64,000 nucleotides of DNA from NCBI RefSeq assembly GCF_008124785.1, contig NZ_VNHU01000006.1:1-64000 (forward strand). The letters are read 5' to 3'. The position numbers and the translations under genes are program-made. This document shows, piece by piece, positions 1 to 7,986 of this stretch. The first letter of the stretch is position 1; the number at the start of each line of letters is the position of its first letter. The stretch comes from Aquimarina intermedia. GTDB taxonomy: Bacteria; Bacteroidota; Bacteroidia; Flavobacteriales; Flavobacteriaceae. The notes under the pieces were generated by a model that had not been told where the DNA came from, searched no databases, and saw only the letters and a program-made list of their open reading frames with translations.

Positions 1-2
1 TT

Positions 3-290
3 AGACGCTTTTGTTTACACATCCTGCCAAAAGGCTTTACCAGAATACGGCATTATGGTATCTTAAGTAGTAGCATAAAGAACAAAGTGCTACCCATACT
101 TAAAGGTCTATTAACAGAAAAACCAGCAATAAAAAATAAACATCCCATACAACATCGCAGGTGTCCAAACTGTAAGAAAGGAATACTGGTAACGGTGCAC
201 ACTTTTGGTAGCAGAGGACCGCCAAATCACTGGCTCAAAATGATAAAGAGTAAACATACTGCCCCAAAAAGTAACACCCTTGTGGTGTAA
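3..290 (+). CDS. IS91-family (Y2, rolling-circle) transposase, C-terminal fragment entering from the left edge
   Basis: The frame is open from the first base to the stop at 288-290, so the gene begins before the window. The visible 95 residues start with RRFCLHILPKGFTRIRHYG, which is the conserved block after the second catalytic tyrosine region of IS91/IS801-type transposases, and end in a zinc-ribbon-like RCPNCKK stretch followed by GSRGPP, a usual tail of the family. A GTG at 87 gives a shorter reading, but the family block lies upstream of it, so 87 is not the start. IS91 elements move by rolling-circle replication and can mobilise neighbouring DNA. Whether the upstream part is intact cannot be seen here. 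Family assignment is from motif memory and fairly secure. Confidence 0.8.
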   Translation, partial: RRFCLHILPKGFTRIRHYGILSSSIKNKVLPILKGLLTEKPAIKNKHPIQHRRCPNCKKGILVTVHTFGSRGPPNHWLKMIKSKHTAPKSNTLVV

Positions 291-491
291 CAGGATACTT
301 ATAACCAAAAACAAAAAAATATTAAAAAGAGGATACAATTACGTTATAAAATCATTACAACCTCTATAGAAAGAAGAAAATGGCACTCATAAATCGGTAA
401 AGCGAACTTCTTTTAAATAGGTTCCACCTCACGCAGATCTATAGAAATACATATCAAACCCCATACTAAGGAATATCGACCCGGTTTAGTC

Positions 492-541
492 AACACGGCC
501 TGCATGCTCGGTCGTACCGACCGCATGAATGCTTAGTTGTT
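492..541. repeat. Imperfect palindrome, possible IS end or cassette recombination hairpin
   Basis: A perfect CGGTCG-tac-CGACCG stem (509-523) is embedded in weaker outer pairing: GCAT 502-505 with ATGC 529-532, and AACA 492-495 with TGTT 538-541. There is no T-tract, so it is a poor terminator. It lies about 200 bp downstream of the IS91-type transposase stop and touches the end of the orphan gene at 533. It could be the terminal hairpin of the IS91 element or the folded recombination site of a cassette; it does not match the integron attC core consensus well. Confidence 0.45.
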
Positions 542-1048
542 AGCAAATGTTTTTTCCGTCGGTTCAATTATTACTTCCTCCATTCCATTGATTATTTTCC
601 TTTTTTTCAATTGAGTGGTAATCCAGAAATATGGAAAAAGCAAAATCGAAAAACAACCAAATCCGGTATTATAATTAAATCTATCTCCGGCAAATTTTTG
701 GTTCCAATAAACGTAAGATTTATAATGTTTGTTGGCTATGTAAAAATCCTGACTCGACCAACCGGTTTTTATAGCTGGCTTAAGAAAATCATCTAACTTT
801 TTCTTTTCCGTTTCTGAAAATTCTGATTCCCAAAATTCGCCAGAACTACCTTTAGTTTTCGGATTGTAAAATTGAACGTCCCCGATTTTTTTCCAATTAT
901 CTTCAGGATAAATGAAGTGGAATATAGTACCCGTCAAACTATGGGTAATCCTATAAATTCCGTTACCATCATCATTTGTTCCGTCCTCAATTTGAAAATC
1001 CGATTTCGGTTGAAATGTTCGTTCAATATATTCTTTCCAGTTATTCAA
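533..1048 (-). CDS. Hypothetical protein with one hydrophobic segment, cassette-like orphan gene
   Basis: 171 residues of unknown function. The first 110 residues are polar, rich in Trp, Tyr and Asp, and look like a soluble domain. A hydrophobic stretch near residues 130-147 (GFGCFSILLFPYFWITTQ) is followed by basic residues LKKRK, so the protein could be anchored by a C-terminal membrane helix. No family is recognised. The stop codon is read through the flanking motif itself: the last codons GCT AAC AAC TAA belong to the inverted repeat that bounds the gene. It stands alone, with an IS91 fragment on one side and repeats on the other, which suggests an acquired gene. Confidence 0.6.
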   Translation of the reverse strand: MNNWKEYIERTFQPKSDFQIEDGTNDDGNGIYRITHSLTGTIFHFIYPEDNWKKIGDVQFYNPKTKGSSGEFWESEFSETEKKKLDDFLKPAIKTGWSSQDFYIANKHYKSYVYWNQKFAGDRFNYNTGFGCFSILLFPYFWITTQLKKRKIINGMEEVIIEPTEKTFANN

Positions 1049-1066
1049 TTCAAATATTTGCTAACA
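538..1066. repeat. 11-bp inverted repeat pair bounding the orphan gene
   Basis: TGTTAGCAAAT at 538-548 and its exact reverse complement ATTTGCTAACA at 1056-1066 point inward and enclose exactly one open reading frame (533-1048), leaving only a few bases on the 5' side. Just outside the right copy is TGTTATATAA. The arrangement resembles a small mobile cassette. No target-site duplication is obvious. Confidence 0.5.
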
Positions 1067-1387
1067 CTGTTATATAATCACCTTTGGTAACTATATTCTT
1101 TTATATAATTACTAAAGGTAACTATATTTTTCTTTTACGATCACTACCCTAAGGATACAAAGTGGAGTTAGTAGTGGGTTTTAATGTCACTAAACTACAG
1201 ATTTTATTTTACATAGAAGATTTTTTATATAGATAGGATTATAAGCCACTAGTTCGATAGGAACCAGGAATCATGATGACAGGAAACAGAATGCAATAGT
1301 TGCTAGCTTGTAATAGTATGTTTAAACTCCAACACGCTAACTTCAGTGTTCGATATTTTTTATTCAGTAATCTAAATATATCCTTTT

Positions 1388-1511
1388 CCCACCTCCCGGA
1401 AACCTTCCTGACAAGTGCGGGAGACTTTCTCACCATCGGGAAACCTTCCTGACAAGTGCGGCACACTTTCCCACCTTCGGGAAACCTTCCTGACAAGTGC
1501 GGCAACTTTCC
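1388..1511. repeat. 41-bp tandem repeat, three copies
   Basis: The core AACCTTCCTGACAAGTGCGG occurs at 1401, 1442 and 1483, exactly 41 bp apart each time. The bases between cores vary only a little (CACCTTCGGG-type). Because 41 is not a multiple of three, the repeat cannot encode a protein repeat in one frame. It has no independent spacers and so is not a CRISPR array. Confidence 0.9.
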
Positions 1512-1735
1512 AAGCAGTGGTAGCAAGGGTTCGTAAAAAATCGATGTGTTGACTCTTCACCATTAGGTTGACTGTTTATCGGGTTTCCCTTCAATATATA
1601 GTATACGTTTTTAAACATGCTATTCGGTTTTATCTTCCAAAACCATAAAAAATAATAATATACCGGTAAAGCGTCCAGTTTGTGAAATAAAGGTTTGGAA
1701 TCATTTTGAAACATAGGTTTTACATCCCATCCCAG

Positions 1736-1782
1736 CCTTCCCTTCAAAGGGAAGGAGCATAAAGTCTCTCTTTGAAGAGAGA
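1736..1782. repeat. Two adjacent perfect palindromes (REP-like)
   Basis: CCTTCCCTT-ca-AAGGGAAGG at 1736-1755 is followed nine bases later by TCTCTCTT-tg-AAGAGAGA at 1765-1782. Both have two-base loops. Such pairs look like dispersed extragenic palindromes; copy number elsewhere cannot be judged from this window. Confidence 0.7.
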
Positions 1783-1977
1783 TTTAGAGAGATGTTAAGC
1801 ACACTATATAAATAGAAACGCTTTTAGGACAAATAGCGGAAATACAAAAAAAATAATAATTCCGTCGCTTTTTACACATCCCAGTGTTTACAGCTATTCA
1901 AACCGACAACAAACGACTGTAACCGAATATAAACGAAAGCAAATACTTGATAACCACCTCCCACTCCACCCTCACCC

Positions 1978-1985
1978 TACTTTTG
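1978..1985 (+). promoter_or_regulatory. Bacteroidota -7 box of ssb (TACTTTTG)
   Basis: TACTTTTG fits TAnnTTTG exactly and lies 55 bp before the ssb ATG. The nearest TTG (1947-1949) is 28 bp upstream, too far for an ideal -33 element, so the promoter is weak or uses another contact. Confidence 0.5.
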
Positions 1986-2040
1986 TCCCAGTGCTGTTAA
2001 AGCCATACTAATTACTTTAATCAATTTAAATTTTTATATC

Positions 2041-2373
2041 ATGAGTACACTTAAAAACAAAGTTCAGTTAATCGGTAATTTAGGTCAGGATCCGGAAATC
2101 ATCACCTTGGATAGTGGTGAAAAACTGGCAAAATTCTCACTGGCAACCAATGATTATTATTATAACAAAGAGGGTGACAAAGTAACCGATACACAATGGC
2201 ATCAAATCGTTGCCTGGGGTAAAACTGCCGAGGTGATCGAGAATTATGTAAACAAAGGTCAGGAACTGGCAATCGAAGGCAAACTTACCACACGTAGCTA
2301 TGAAGATACTGCAGGGGCTAAACGCTATATTACCGAGGTGGTGTGTAGCGAATTGCTTATGAGGGGCAAGTAA
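2041..2373 (+). CDS. ssb: Single-stranded DNA-binding protein, short form without acidic tail
   Basis: 110 residues making one OB-fold: start NKVQLIGNLGQDPE, middle WHQIVAWGKTAEV and end YITEVVCSELLMRG are standard bacterial SSB blocks. SSB coats single-stranded DNA during replication and repair and works as a tetramer. The protein stops right after the OB-fold and lacks the glycine/proline-rich linker and the acidic DDxxPF tip that normally recruits partner proteins. It is therefore likely an accessory SSB paralogue, with the housekeeping copy elsewhere. It has its own promoter box and its own terminator, so it is a single-gene transcript. Confidence 0.95.
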   Translation: MSTLKNKVQLIGNLGQDPEIITLDSGEKLAKFSLATNDYYYNKEGDKVTDTQWHQIVAWGKTAEVIENYVNKGQELAIEGKLTTRSYEDTAGAKRYITEVVCSELLMRGK

Positions 2374-2397
2374 GCCCACTAACTACTCGATACACCG

Positions 2398-2438
2398 AAG
2401 ACCTGCTCAGAAGCATCGCTCCTGTTCAGGTCTTTTTT
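2398..2438 (+). terminator. Rho-independent terminator of ssb
   Basis: AAGACCTG (2398-2405) pairs with CAGGTCTT (2427-2434), and the stem runs into a T-tract ending at 2438. It is 25 bp after the ssb stop. Confidence 0.85.
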
Positions 2439-2514
2439 AGGTTTAACAGATTTTTAACCGCGCTATGCTGTTAGTCTATGTCAAAAGGTCGACTTTTATA
2501 CAAACGAATTCTTT

Positions 2515-3726
2515 ATGAGTATTTCCAAAATTACCTTTACCAATGTAGACGGACAAACCTTGTCCGGTAAATTAGAACTTCCGGCAGATCAACATCCGCA
2601 TAATTTTGCGGTATTTGCGCATTGCTTTACTTGTACCAAAAACCTAAGCGCCGTACGTAACATCAGCCGAGCGCTGGTAGCGAAAGGTTTCGGAGTGTTG
2701 CGTTTTGATTTCACAGGCTTGGGAGAAAGTGAAGGGGAATTTGAAGACACTAACTTTTCAGGGAATGTCGAGGATTTGATCGCTGCAGCCGACTATCTTA
2801 AAGAACATCACAAGGCACCTAGCCTGCTTGTTGGACATTCTCTGGGCGGAGCAGCAGTTATCTTTGCGGCTTCTCAATTACCTTCTGTACAGGCAGTGGC
2901 TACCATCGGTGCACCCTCTAACCCTATTCATGTGCAACATCTGCTAAAAAGTGAACTGGAGGAAATACAAAAAAACGGAAAGGCCGTGGTCAACCTCAGC
3001 GGAAGAGATTTTACTATCAAAAAGCAATTTCTGGAGGATCTGGAAACCAAATCTCTGCCCAATGTGGTCAAAAATTTTGGTAAATCCTTACTCGTCATGC
3101 ATTCACCACAGGATAGCTTAGTTGGGATTCAAAATGCTGAAGAAATTTATGTCGCTGCGTACCATCCTAAAAGTTTTGTTTCGCTTGACGGTGCCGATCA
3201 TTTATTAATGAAAAAAGAGGATTCTTTATATGCAGGTGATGTGATCGCTACCTGGGCCTCGCGTTATGTACCGATGCCAGAGCAAACCAAACTATCTACT
3301 ACCCACGAAGTAGTGGCCAGTCTGGATGACATCAATAGTTTTGTCACGCAGATGAAAGTTGGAAATCATCATATGACTGCCGATGAACCTATCGCCGTTG
3401 GCGGAACGGATTTTGGTCCGAATCCGTACGAACTTGTATCAGCCGGATTAGCGGCCTGTACCGCAATGACCATAAAGATGTATGTTGCCAGAAAAGGTTG
3501 GCCTTTAGATCGTGTCGAAGTACATACAAATTATAAGAAAACACACAAAATCGATAGTGACCATTCTGAAGATCCGGAAGCTAAAATTGACACCTTTTAC
3601 CGTGATATCAAGTTAGAGGGTGCCCTGGATGAAAAACAAATTGCCCGTATTTTACAAATTGCTAATAAATGTCCGGTCCACAAAACCTTACATACCGAAA
3701 CACAGGTCATTACTGAGATTGTGTAA
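2515..3726 (+). CDS. Bifunctional alpha/beta hydrolase - OsmC-like fusion protein
   Basis: 403 residues in two domains. Residues about 1-255 are an alpha/beta hydrolase with nucleophile elbow GHSLGG (Ser109), and candidate Asp200 (HSPQD) and His229 (GADH) completing the triad. Residues about 260-403 are an OsmC/Ohr-like domain with the two conserved cysteines of that fold, Cys315 (AACTAMT) and Cys386 (NKCPVHK). OsmC proteins reduce organic hydroperoxides through these cysteines; the hydrolase substrate is unknown. The fusion is a known architecture in Bacteroidota and Proteobacteria. It may release an ester or thioester and pass it to the thiol-active domain, but that is inference. Single-gene transcript ended by a strong terminator at 3763. 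Confidence 0.9.
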   Translation: MSISKITFTNVDGQTLSGKLELPADQHPHNFAVFAHCFTCTKNLSAVRNISRALVAKGFGVLRFDFTGLGESEGEFEDTNFSGNVEDLIAAADYLKEHHKAPSLLVGHSLGGAAVIFAASQLPSVQAVATIGAPSNPIHVQHLLKSELEEIQKNGKAVVNLSGRDFTIKKQFLEDLETKSLPNVVKNFGKSLLVMHSPQDSLVGIQNAEEIYVAAYHPKSFVSLDGADHLLMKKEDSLYAGDVIATWASRYVPMPEQTKLSTTHEVVASLDDINSFVTQMKVGNHHMTADEPIAVGGTDFGPNPYELVSAGLAACTAMTIKMYVARKGWPLDRVEVHTNYKKTHKIDSDHSEDPEAKIDTFYRDIKLEGALDEKQIARILQIANKCPVHKTLHTETQVITEIV

Positions 3727-3762
3727 ATAGTGTTAATAGTGTTAATCGAACTTACTATAAAT

Positions 3763-3790
3763 AAAAGAACCGCCGTTCGGCGGTTCTTTT
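3763..3790. terminator. Strong bidirectional terminator
   Basis: A 13-bp perfect stem AAAAGAACCGCCG-tt-CGGCGGTTCTTTT. It has A-runs on one side and T-runs on the other, so it can stop both the hydrolase gene from the left and the phosphatase gene from the right. Confidence 0.92.
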
Positions 3791-3823
3791 GTATTTCTAA
3801 AACTAGTAGGCTTCTTACAATCT

Positions 3824-6094
3824 CTAATTTTTGAGTAGCTTTTTGACCTGAAGCGTCTTTCCTACTTCATTGCGAACTGTTATAAAATAGATTCCTTTAT
3901 CAAGTCTTTGCAAAGGCAAGGTAATTCTGCCGGCTTTGTGTTGATACGCATACACCAACGTACCTCCTACGCGATAGATTTCTATGGCTACGTTCCCCTC
4001 TTGAGTTGGGACATCGATTTGAAGGTCTCCCGAGAATGGATTCGGATAGATAGCTACCGCCTGTTCATCCGCAACTTCCGGTTTAAATTCAGGATACGCT
4101 ATTGCGCTGCGTGTAGCTGCTGCCAATCGTGTAGTAGTACATGCACCTAGAAATTTCCAATCAGAGGAGGTTCGCTCAAATAAATTTCCTTGATACGTGA
4201 CTTTATCTCCGGTTTGATAAGAAACTCCGCTACGCCACTCTGTGATACCTTCGCAAATATCATTTGGAGGATTAGAAGTCGTTGTATAACTTACGATCAA
4301 TGTGGCAGCTTTACTTGCACCCCCTTCGTAAGAATCTGCCACGCGTTTTGCCGCGCTGCTCGTACCGCTTACACCTATACCTGTAATCACGAAGCTGACA
4401 CTGTTTGATGACACCCATCCGCTACTGTTTACCAGGTTTTGTACCATCCCTTTCAGATCCGGCGATCGTTGTGCACTACCCCGTTGTCCACTCGTCCAAG
4501 CAGCAGGTCTCCAGACTACACGATTGCTAAATACCGAACGATCCGATACATTGTTTGCTGACGAAAAAGCCGGAGAATTGCTGCTATTTTCAAGCGCTAT
4601 TTGTAGTTCAGTCGTTGCGCTGTTACTCTCATCTGCAGTAAATTGTAAATACGCACTGGTTATGGTTGCGTTTTTTGGAAGGCGTACCGATTGAAAACGT
4701 AATCCTATGGTTTGATAACTTGAATTGTTACTACTATCATACACCAACTCTAAGTCAGAACTGTTAGTGTATAGAGCTCCATTTTTATCCTCTTCAACAT
4801 CATCTGCTCCACTCACAATGGGTACAGTGATCGTTCCCGACTCCGGATCAGGATCTACGGTTCCATCTCTGTTTATGGTTATCACACTTCCGTTAGAAGG
4901 ATTCCAAATATCAAGGTTAGCAGGTGCTGCAAATATATTGGCATTAGAAACTTCGCCAACTTGAGCAGCGTTATCCACCTTTATCGTACGTGTTTCGATT
5001 GTATTTTCATCTACAAAAATCCACTTAAATTGATTGAAGGATGCCGAGTTACGAGTCCAGGCCTTGCCATCATTATTAGAACGCAATGGTGCTCCCCAAC
5101 AACCTTCTCCGACATACACAGTTCCGTTTTGATTGTCTTTTACAAATCCTTCATCATTACCCGATCCTGAACTGGGGCGTATCGGCCAGGTGGATTTTAC
5201 GGTATGCGCATCACACTCCACTACAAGTTTGACCCCTTTGGTATAAAAAAGATTAGCCCAATAATTATACTGATTATTACCTTCACGCTTTGCAGATACG
5301 TGTGGACGCATAGGCTTATGATATTGCGCCATCTTCCATAACACATCTGTGTTTGCATTAAGATCATTCTCTAACCAGCTAGTTTGATTTCCGGCTATCG
5401 ATATTTCGGTATTAAGTGTGTAACTACGAACTAAATTCTTTCCAAAAGTAATCGCATAATAGACATTGGATGATGGTACATCAAAAAGATTATAGATACT
5501 GTTGTTACTATCCTCATGATTACCACGAGTAGCGACTATAGGAAACATACGATTATCGCCGGCGATAGTTAATTGCCAATCCGTAAACCATTCTCTCCAT
5601 TCACTATTACTGTCGCCATTGGTCATATCCCCACCAAACAACACCGCATGAGGTTTCAGTTTTGCCACCAAACTGTTAGCATTACGACGCGGAGTCCGGT
5701 TATTACGAGAATCGCCTCCCGCGATAAAAGACAAACGGCTATTATCTGCCGGAGCGGTTTTAAACCAAAAACGTTCACTAACTCCCTGGCTGTCGCTAAT
5801 TACAAAATAGTACGCAGTGTTAGGTTGTAATTCCGTTAATCGTGCAAAGGTATTGTTCATACCTTTATAATAGACACTACGATCTATGGATTTAGCATAG
5901 GAATACTTACTGACATTCGTTCCATGATCTACCGTGTCATAATATACAACGGGATTGGAACCCGAGGTTTGGTCCCATCCTATAACAATAGAGGTGGCCG
6001 GATTACCTCGTAGCGTCAGTCGATACTTATCATTTGAGGCATTAAGTTGCAAAGCAACTAAAAATACTAAAAAGAGTGCATAGAAATTTTTCAT
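3824..6094 (-). CDS. Secreted purple-acid-phosphatase-like metallophosphoesterase with carbohydrate-binding module and T9SS sorting domain
   Basis: 756 residues. A signal peptide covers about residues 1-19. A fibronectin-like N-domain (about 25-115) precedes a calcineurin-type phosphoesterase with metal motifs GGDSR (126-130), GGDMTNG (154-160) and GNHED (191-195), then a KP-x-R-PH segment and a C-DAHT motif. A beta-sandwich domain of unknown name spans about 430-610. Next comes a CBM5/12-like chitin-binding module (about 635-675, with WRSGVSYQTGDKVTYQGNLF), and the last 75 residues form a type A T9SS sorting domain (YPNPFSGDL ... GIYFITV). The expected role is extracellular phosphate-ester cleavage, possibly on polysaccharide-rich particles. 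It shares the bidirectional terminator with the gene at 2515. The substrate is unknown. Confidence 0.9.
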   Translation of the reverse strand: MKNFYALFLVFLVALQLNASNDKYRLTLRGNPATSIVIGWDQTSGSNPVVYYDTVDHGTNVSKYSYAKSIDRSVYYKGMNNTFARLTELQPNTAYYFVISDSQGVSERFWFKTAPADNSRLSFIAGGDSRNNRTPRRNANSLVAKLKPHAVLFGGDMTNGDSNSEWREWFTDWQLTIAGDNRMFPIVATRGNHEDSNNSIYNLFDVPSSNVYYAITFGKNLVRSYTLNTEISIAGNQTSWLENDLNANTDVLWKMAQYHKPMRPHVSAKREGNNQYNYWANLFYTKGVKLVVECDAHTVKSTWPIRPSSGSGNDEGFVKDNQNGTVYVGEGCWGAPLRSNNDGKAWTRNSASFNQFKWIFVDENTIETRTIKVDNAAQVGEVSNANIFAAPANLDIWNPSNGSVITINRDGTVDPDPESGTITVPIVSGADDVEEDKNGALYTNSSDLELVYDSSNNSSYQTIGLRFQSVRLPKNATITSAYLQFTADESNSATTELQIALENSSNSPAFSSANNVSDRSVFSNRVVWRPAAWTSGQRGSAQRSPDLKGMVQNLVNSSGWVSSNSVSFVITGIGVSGTSSAAKRVADSYEGGASKAATLIVSYTTTSNPPNDICEGITEWRSGVSYQTGDKVTYQGNLFERTSSDWKFLGACTTTRLAAATRSAIAYPEFKPEVADEQAVAIYPNPFSGDLQIDVPTQEGNVAIEIYRVGGTLVYAYQHKAGRITLPLQRLDKGIYFITVRNEVGKTLQVKKLLKN

Positions 6095-6201
6095 GAATAC
6101 ATATTTAAGTTGGTACTGTCAAGTTAGTTTTTTTTACTAAAATAACTGCTTATCTCATACTAAAAATGAACTTGATTCATTAGTAACCAAAACTTAAACC
6201 T

Positions 6202-6229
6202 GTTAACTTTATCATTTTAAAAAGTTAAC
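6202..6229. promoter_or_regulatory. Palindrome between divergent genes
   Basis: GTTAACTTT (6202-6210) and AAAGTTAAC (6221-6229) are perfect inverted arms separated by 10 bp. They lie between the divergently read phosphatase (starts 6094) and membrane protein gene (starts 6274). An operator or a structured leader are both possible; nothing else supports either. Confidence 0.4.
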
Positions 6230-6273
6230 ACTGTAGGTATCAAATTCCAGGCAATAAACCTTTTATTTATAAC

Positions 6274-7161
6274 ATGAATATTCTTAGAACCAACCAACTC
6301 CTGCATCTTTCGGTATTTCTCATTTTTATCGGCAGAGCGTATCAACATTTATTTTGGGACGCTCCCTATCGTACTTTCTTTTGGGACGAAGCCTTACTCA
6401 AACCAATAGTCGAAGGTCTGTTCAATCGCTCCTGGCAAGAATATGTAACCGATCTGGAAACCGATACACTAATTACCACTATCATACGTATCAATGGATA
6501 CTTATATCTATCTGCTGCGATGGCTACCCTAGCATTTTTAAAGTACAAGCACAAGCTTTTTACGACTATCATTTTTTCGGGAGGCTGTAGTTTAGTGCTC
6601 CTATCAATATTACTAACTAAAGAGAAATTCTATCACACCGCACAATTTTTTGAACATACAATACAGTTCGGCCTTCCTTTTTTACTCCTTTATTATCGAT
6701 CCAAAAGTGTCGACAAAAAAATGTTCCTTTTTTTACTGAATCTCAGTATTGCAATCACCTTCTTCTCACATGGCTTATATGCATTCGGATTTTACCCTGT
6801 ACCGGGGACTTTTGTGGATATGGTCATACAGATTTTAGGAACTGATGAAACGATGAGTATACACCTACTGTACATCGCAGGAATACTGGATTTTGCTATT
6901 GCTATTCTTATTTTTGTGCCTAAAACAGCACTATATATCTTGCTTTATGCTGTTATTTGGGGATTTCTCACAGCCATGGCACGAATTGTTGCCTCTATAG
7001 ATTTCATTTTTTTCTGGCAAAGCCTGCATCAAAATTTGTATGAGACAATCTATCGACTTCCGCACGGTATAGTTCCATTAATAGCCTACATCATACAGCA
7101 AAAGTTGACAAAGACAGATGACTCTACAATTCAGCATGCTGAAGAGCGTATTCATTTGTGA
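6274..7161 (+). CDS. Polytopic membrane protein of unknown function
   Basis: 295 residues with seven or eight hydrophobic stretches, for example residues 8-20, 72-90, 97-112, 148-165, 197-215, 217-240 and 262-275. It begins with a short hydrophobic segment and no cleavable signal. Aromatic and charged residues (RAYQHLFWDAPYRTFFWDE) fill the first loop. No catalytic motif is visible and no family is recognised; a DoxX-like or carotenoid-type membrane family cannot be excluded. It is a lone gene ahead of sodC, from which it is separated by 122 bp. Confidence 0.75.
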   Translation: MNILRTNQLLHLSVFLIFIGRAYQHLFWDAPYRTFFWDEALLKPIVEGLFNRSWQEYVTDLETDTLITTIIRINGYLYLSAAMATLAFLKYKHKLFTTIIFSGGCSLVLLSILLTKEKFYHTAQFFEHTIQFGLPFLLLYYRSKSVDKKMFLFLLNLSIAITFFSHGLYAFGFYPVPGTFVDMVIQILGTDETMSIHLLYIAGILDFAIAILIFVPKTALYILLYAVIWGFLTAMARIVASIDFIFFWQSLHQNLYETIYRLPHGIVPLIAYIIQQKLTKTDDSTIQHAEERIHL

Positions 7162-7283
7162 TACGTTAAAAAGCAGTTACTCTCTTTTAACATTTACACT
7201 TAAATCTACCTTAAATACTTTGTTAACTACAAAAACTGCATTACCTTGTCTACTAATCAACAAATAAAACAAAATTAAAAAGT

Positions 7284-7886
7284 ATGAAAACGCTTAATTT
7301 AGCAGTGTTGGCACTTATTTCTGTTGTTCTTGTAAACTGCAAGGACGGAAAAAAAGAAGATAAGACTGTTGACGACACAATGACAACCGATATGACTTCC
7401 GACACGGATATGGAAATGGAAGAGGAAGTCGAAGAAAAAATTCTCGAAATAACACTGGAACCAAAAAGTGAGTCCGATGTCAAAGGTACTGTACGGTTTA
7501 CCGAAGCTGAAGGTATCGTAAGTATGGAAGCTAAAATTACCGGACTGTCTGAGGGACAACATGCTATTCACTTACATGAGAAAGCTGATTGCTCGTCTGC
7601 TGATGGTAAATCCACCGGGGGCCACTGGAATCCAACCGCTGAGCCGCATGGTAAATGGGGTGCAGAATCAGGATATCACAAGGGTGATATCGGTAATTTT
7701 AATGCGAATGCGCAAGGAGAAGGTACTATAACCTTTGCTACCAACGAATGGTGTATTGGCTGTGACGATGATCAAAAAAATATAGTTGGTAAGGCTGTAA
7801 TTGTACACCAAGGTACAGATGATTTTACCTCTCAACCTTCCGGGGCTGCAGGCACCAGAATAAGTTGTGCAGCAGTGATTCAATAA
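7284..7886 (+). CDS. sodC: Cu/Zn superoxide dismutase, lipoprotein
   Basis: 200 residues. A lipobox LVNC puts the lipidated cysteine at position 19, followed by an acidic, Met/Thr-rich linker (residues 22-52), so the enzyme is tethered to a membrane facing the periplasm or outside. The SOD fold shows the copper ligands His96 and His98 (HLHE), bridging His114 (GGHWNP), zinc-side His132 and Asp135 (YHKGDIGN), copper His175 (VHQGTDDF), catalytic Arg192 (GTRISC), and cysteines 103 and 195 placed for the structural disulfide. It converts superoxide to oxygen and peroxide. All key residues are present. It has its own terminator and precedes a sigma/anti-sigma pair. Confidence 0.95.
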   Translation: MKTLNLAVLALISVVLVNCKDGKKEDKTVDDTMTTDMTSDTDMEMEEEVEEKILEITLEPKSESDVKGTVRFTEAEGIVSMEAKITGLSEGQHAIHLHEKADCSSADGKSTGGHWNPTAEPHGKWGAESGYHKGDIGNFNANAQGEGTITFATNEWCIGCDDDQKNIVGKAVIVHQGTDDFTSQPSGAAGTRISCAAVIQ

Positions 7887-7907
7887 GTACTTACCGAGCA
7901 AATTATA

Positions 7908-7938
7908 GAGAGTATGATTATTCATCATGCTCTTTTTT
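7908..7938 (+). terminator. Terminator of sodC
   Basis: GAGTATGAT (7910-7918) pairs with ATCATGCTC (7924-7932) with one G-T pair, followed by a T-rich run to 7938. Confidence 0.8.
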
Positions 7939-7986
7939 ATTTTAAATGATTTTTATAGTACCTTAGAGGTATTCTAACAGAACTTT

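Larger units (their letters stand above)
1067..2040. other. 974-bp region without a convincing gene; holds repeats and the ssb promoter
   Basis: Between the orphan gene and ssb no reading frame looks real. The open frames on the minus strand at 1239-1747 are made by translating the 41-bp tandem repeat and have no family features. The region contains a direct repeat of GGTAACTATATT (about 1086-1125), the minisatellite, two back-to-back palindromes and the ssb promoter box, each listed separately. Together with the IS91 fragment it looks like an accumulation zone for repeats. Confidence 0.6.

Noticed and set aside
87..290. A separate 67-residue gene starting at GTG 87
   Set aside because: The frame is open upstream to the window edge and the upstream part holds the conserved IS91 transposase block, so this is only the end of a longer gene.
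486..545. Integron attC site
   Set aside because: The palindrome is suggestive but the GTTRRRY / RYYYAAC core sites are not matched and no integrase is visible.
1388..1511. CRISPR array
   Set aside because: Only three units, the sequence between cores is itself repeated, and no cas gene is near.
1239..1747. Three overlapping minus-strand frames as genes
   Set aside because: They translate the 41-bp tandem repeat in different frames, which cannot be a protein repeat, and show no family features.
6095..6273. A small gene between phosphatase and membrane protein
   Set aside because: No frame of useful length; only the palindrome at 6202-6229 stands out.
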